A stretch of 6,208 nucleotides of DNA. Origin: Clostridiales bacterium UBA3680 (GTDB taxonomy: Bacteria; Bacillota; Clostridia; Lachnospirales; CAG-274). Both the position numbers and the translations under genes were made by a program. This document shows positions 6,198 to 6,208 of this stretch, piece by piece. A model generated the notes under the pieces. That model searched no databases. It was given only the letters and a program-made list of their open reading frames with translations, and was not told where the DNA came from. The stretch spans positions 1 through 6,208 of the forward strand of contig DFJD01000089.1 in NCBI GenBank assembly GCA_002372875.1, written 5' to 3'. Position 1 is the stretch's first letter, and each line of letters starts with the position of its first letter.

Positions 6198-6208
6198 GAG
6201 GTGATTTA
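6198..6208 (+). promoter_or_regulatory. Possible ribosome binding site for a gene starting just beyond the right edge
   Basis: GAGGTG at 6198-6203 is followed by ATTTA and the end of the window, so a start codon a few bases beyond the edge would be well placed. The motif comes 14 bases after the stop of the RHS fragment. It could equally be chance or a relic of RHS coding sequence, since no start codon can be seen. Confidence 0.3.

Overview
The window looks like a chromosomal segment from a moderately AT-rich Firmicute, most likely an uncultured or gut-type Clostridia. This is inferred from strong AAGGAGG-type ribosome binding sites, near-consensus sigma-A promoters with 17-bp spacers, a two-gene hexuronate catabolism operon, and large membrane proteins with an N-terminal anchor and exported domain. 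All intact genes are on the minus strand, so they read right to left. The only plus-strand coding material is a short RHS/YD-repeat remnant at the right edge.

Right block (about 4790-5951): a strong promoter (TTGAAT-17-TATAAT) drives kdgK (2-keto-3-deoxygluconate kinase) and then kduI (5-keto-4-deoxyuronate isomerase). A near-perfect inverted repeat sits just downstream of the predicted transcription start and looks like a repressor operator. A 10-bp hairpin lies between the two genes, and a clear intrinsic terminator follows kduI. Together these genes supply two steps of the route from unsaturated uronates (pectin or other polyuronide lyase products) to KDPG. The intervening reductase (KduD) and the KDPG aldolase are not in the window.

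Left block (1-3842): a second promoter (TTGAAA-17-TAAAAT) lies just past that terminator. It starts an apparently separate transcription unit: the alpha subunit of an iron-sulfur (class I) fumarate hydratase, then a DUF2079 polytopic membrane protein 3 bp downstream, then a further membrane-anchored protein that overlaps it by ATGA and runs off the left edge. The fumarase gene has an in-frame ATG inside its own promoter spacer. The real start is more likely a TTG 51 bases further in, which has a Shine-Dalgarno and matches the family's usual N-terminus. The beta subunit that normally follows is absent, and its place is taken by the membrane protein genes.

Right edge (5952-6208): about 65 AT-rich bases with nothing recognisable, then roughly 55 codons of RHS/YD-repeat sequence ending in TAA, then a GAGGTG ribosome-binding-like motif 5 bases before the window ends. 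I see no RNA genes, CRISPR array, insertion sequence or complete mobile element. Most of the window is conventional metabolism. The less ordinary points are the unpaired fumarase alpha gene, the membrane-protein module coupled to it, the uncharacterised operator and the RHS remnant.
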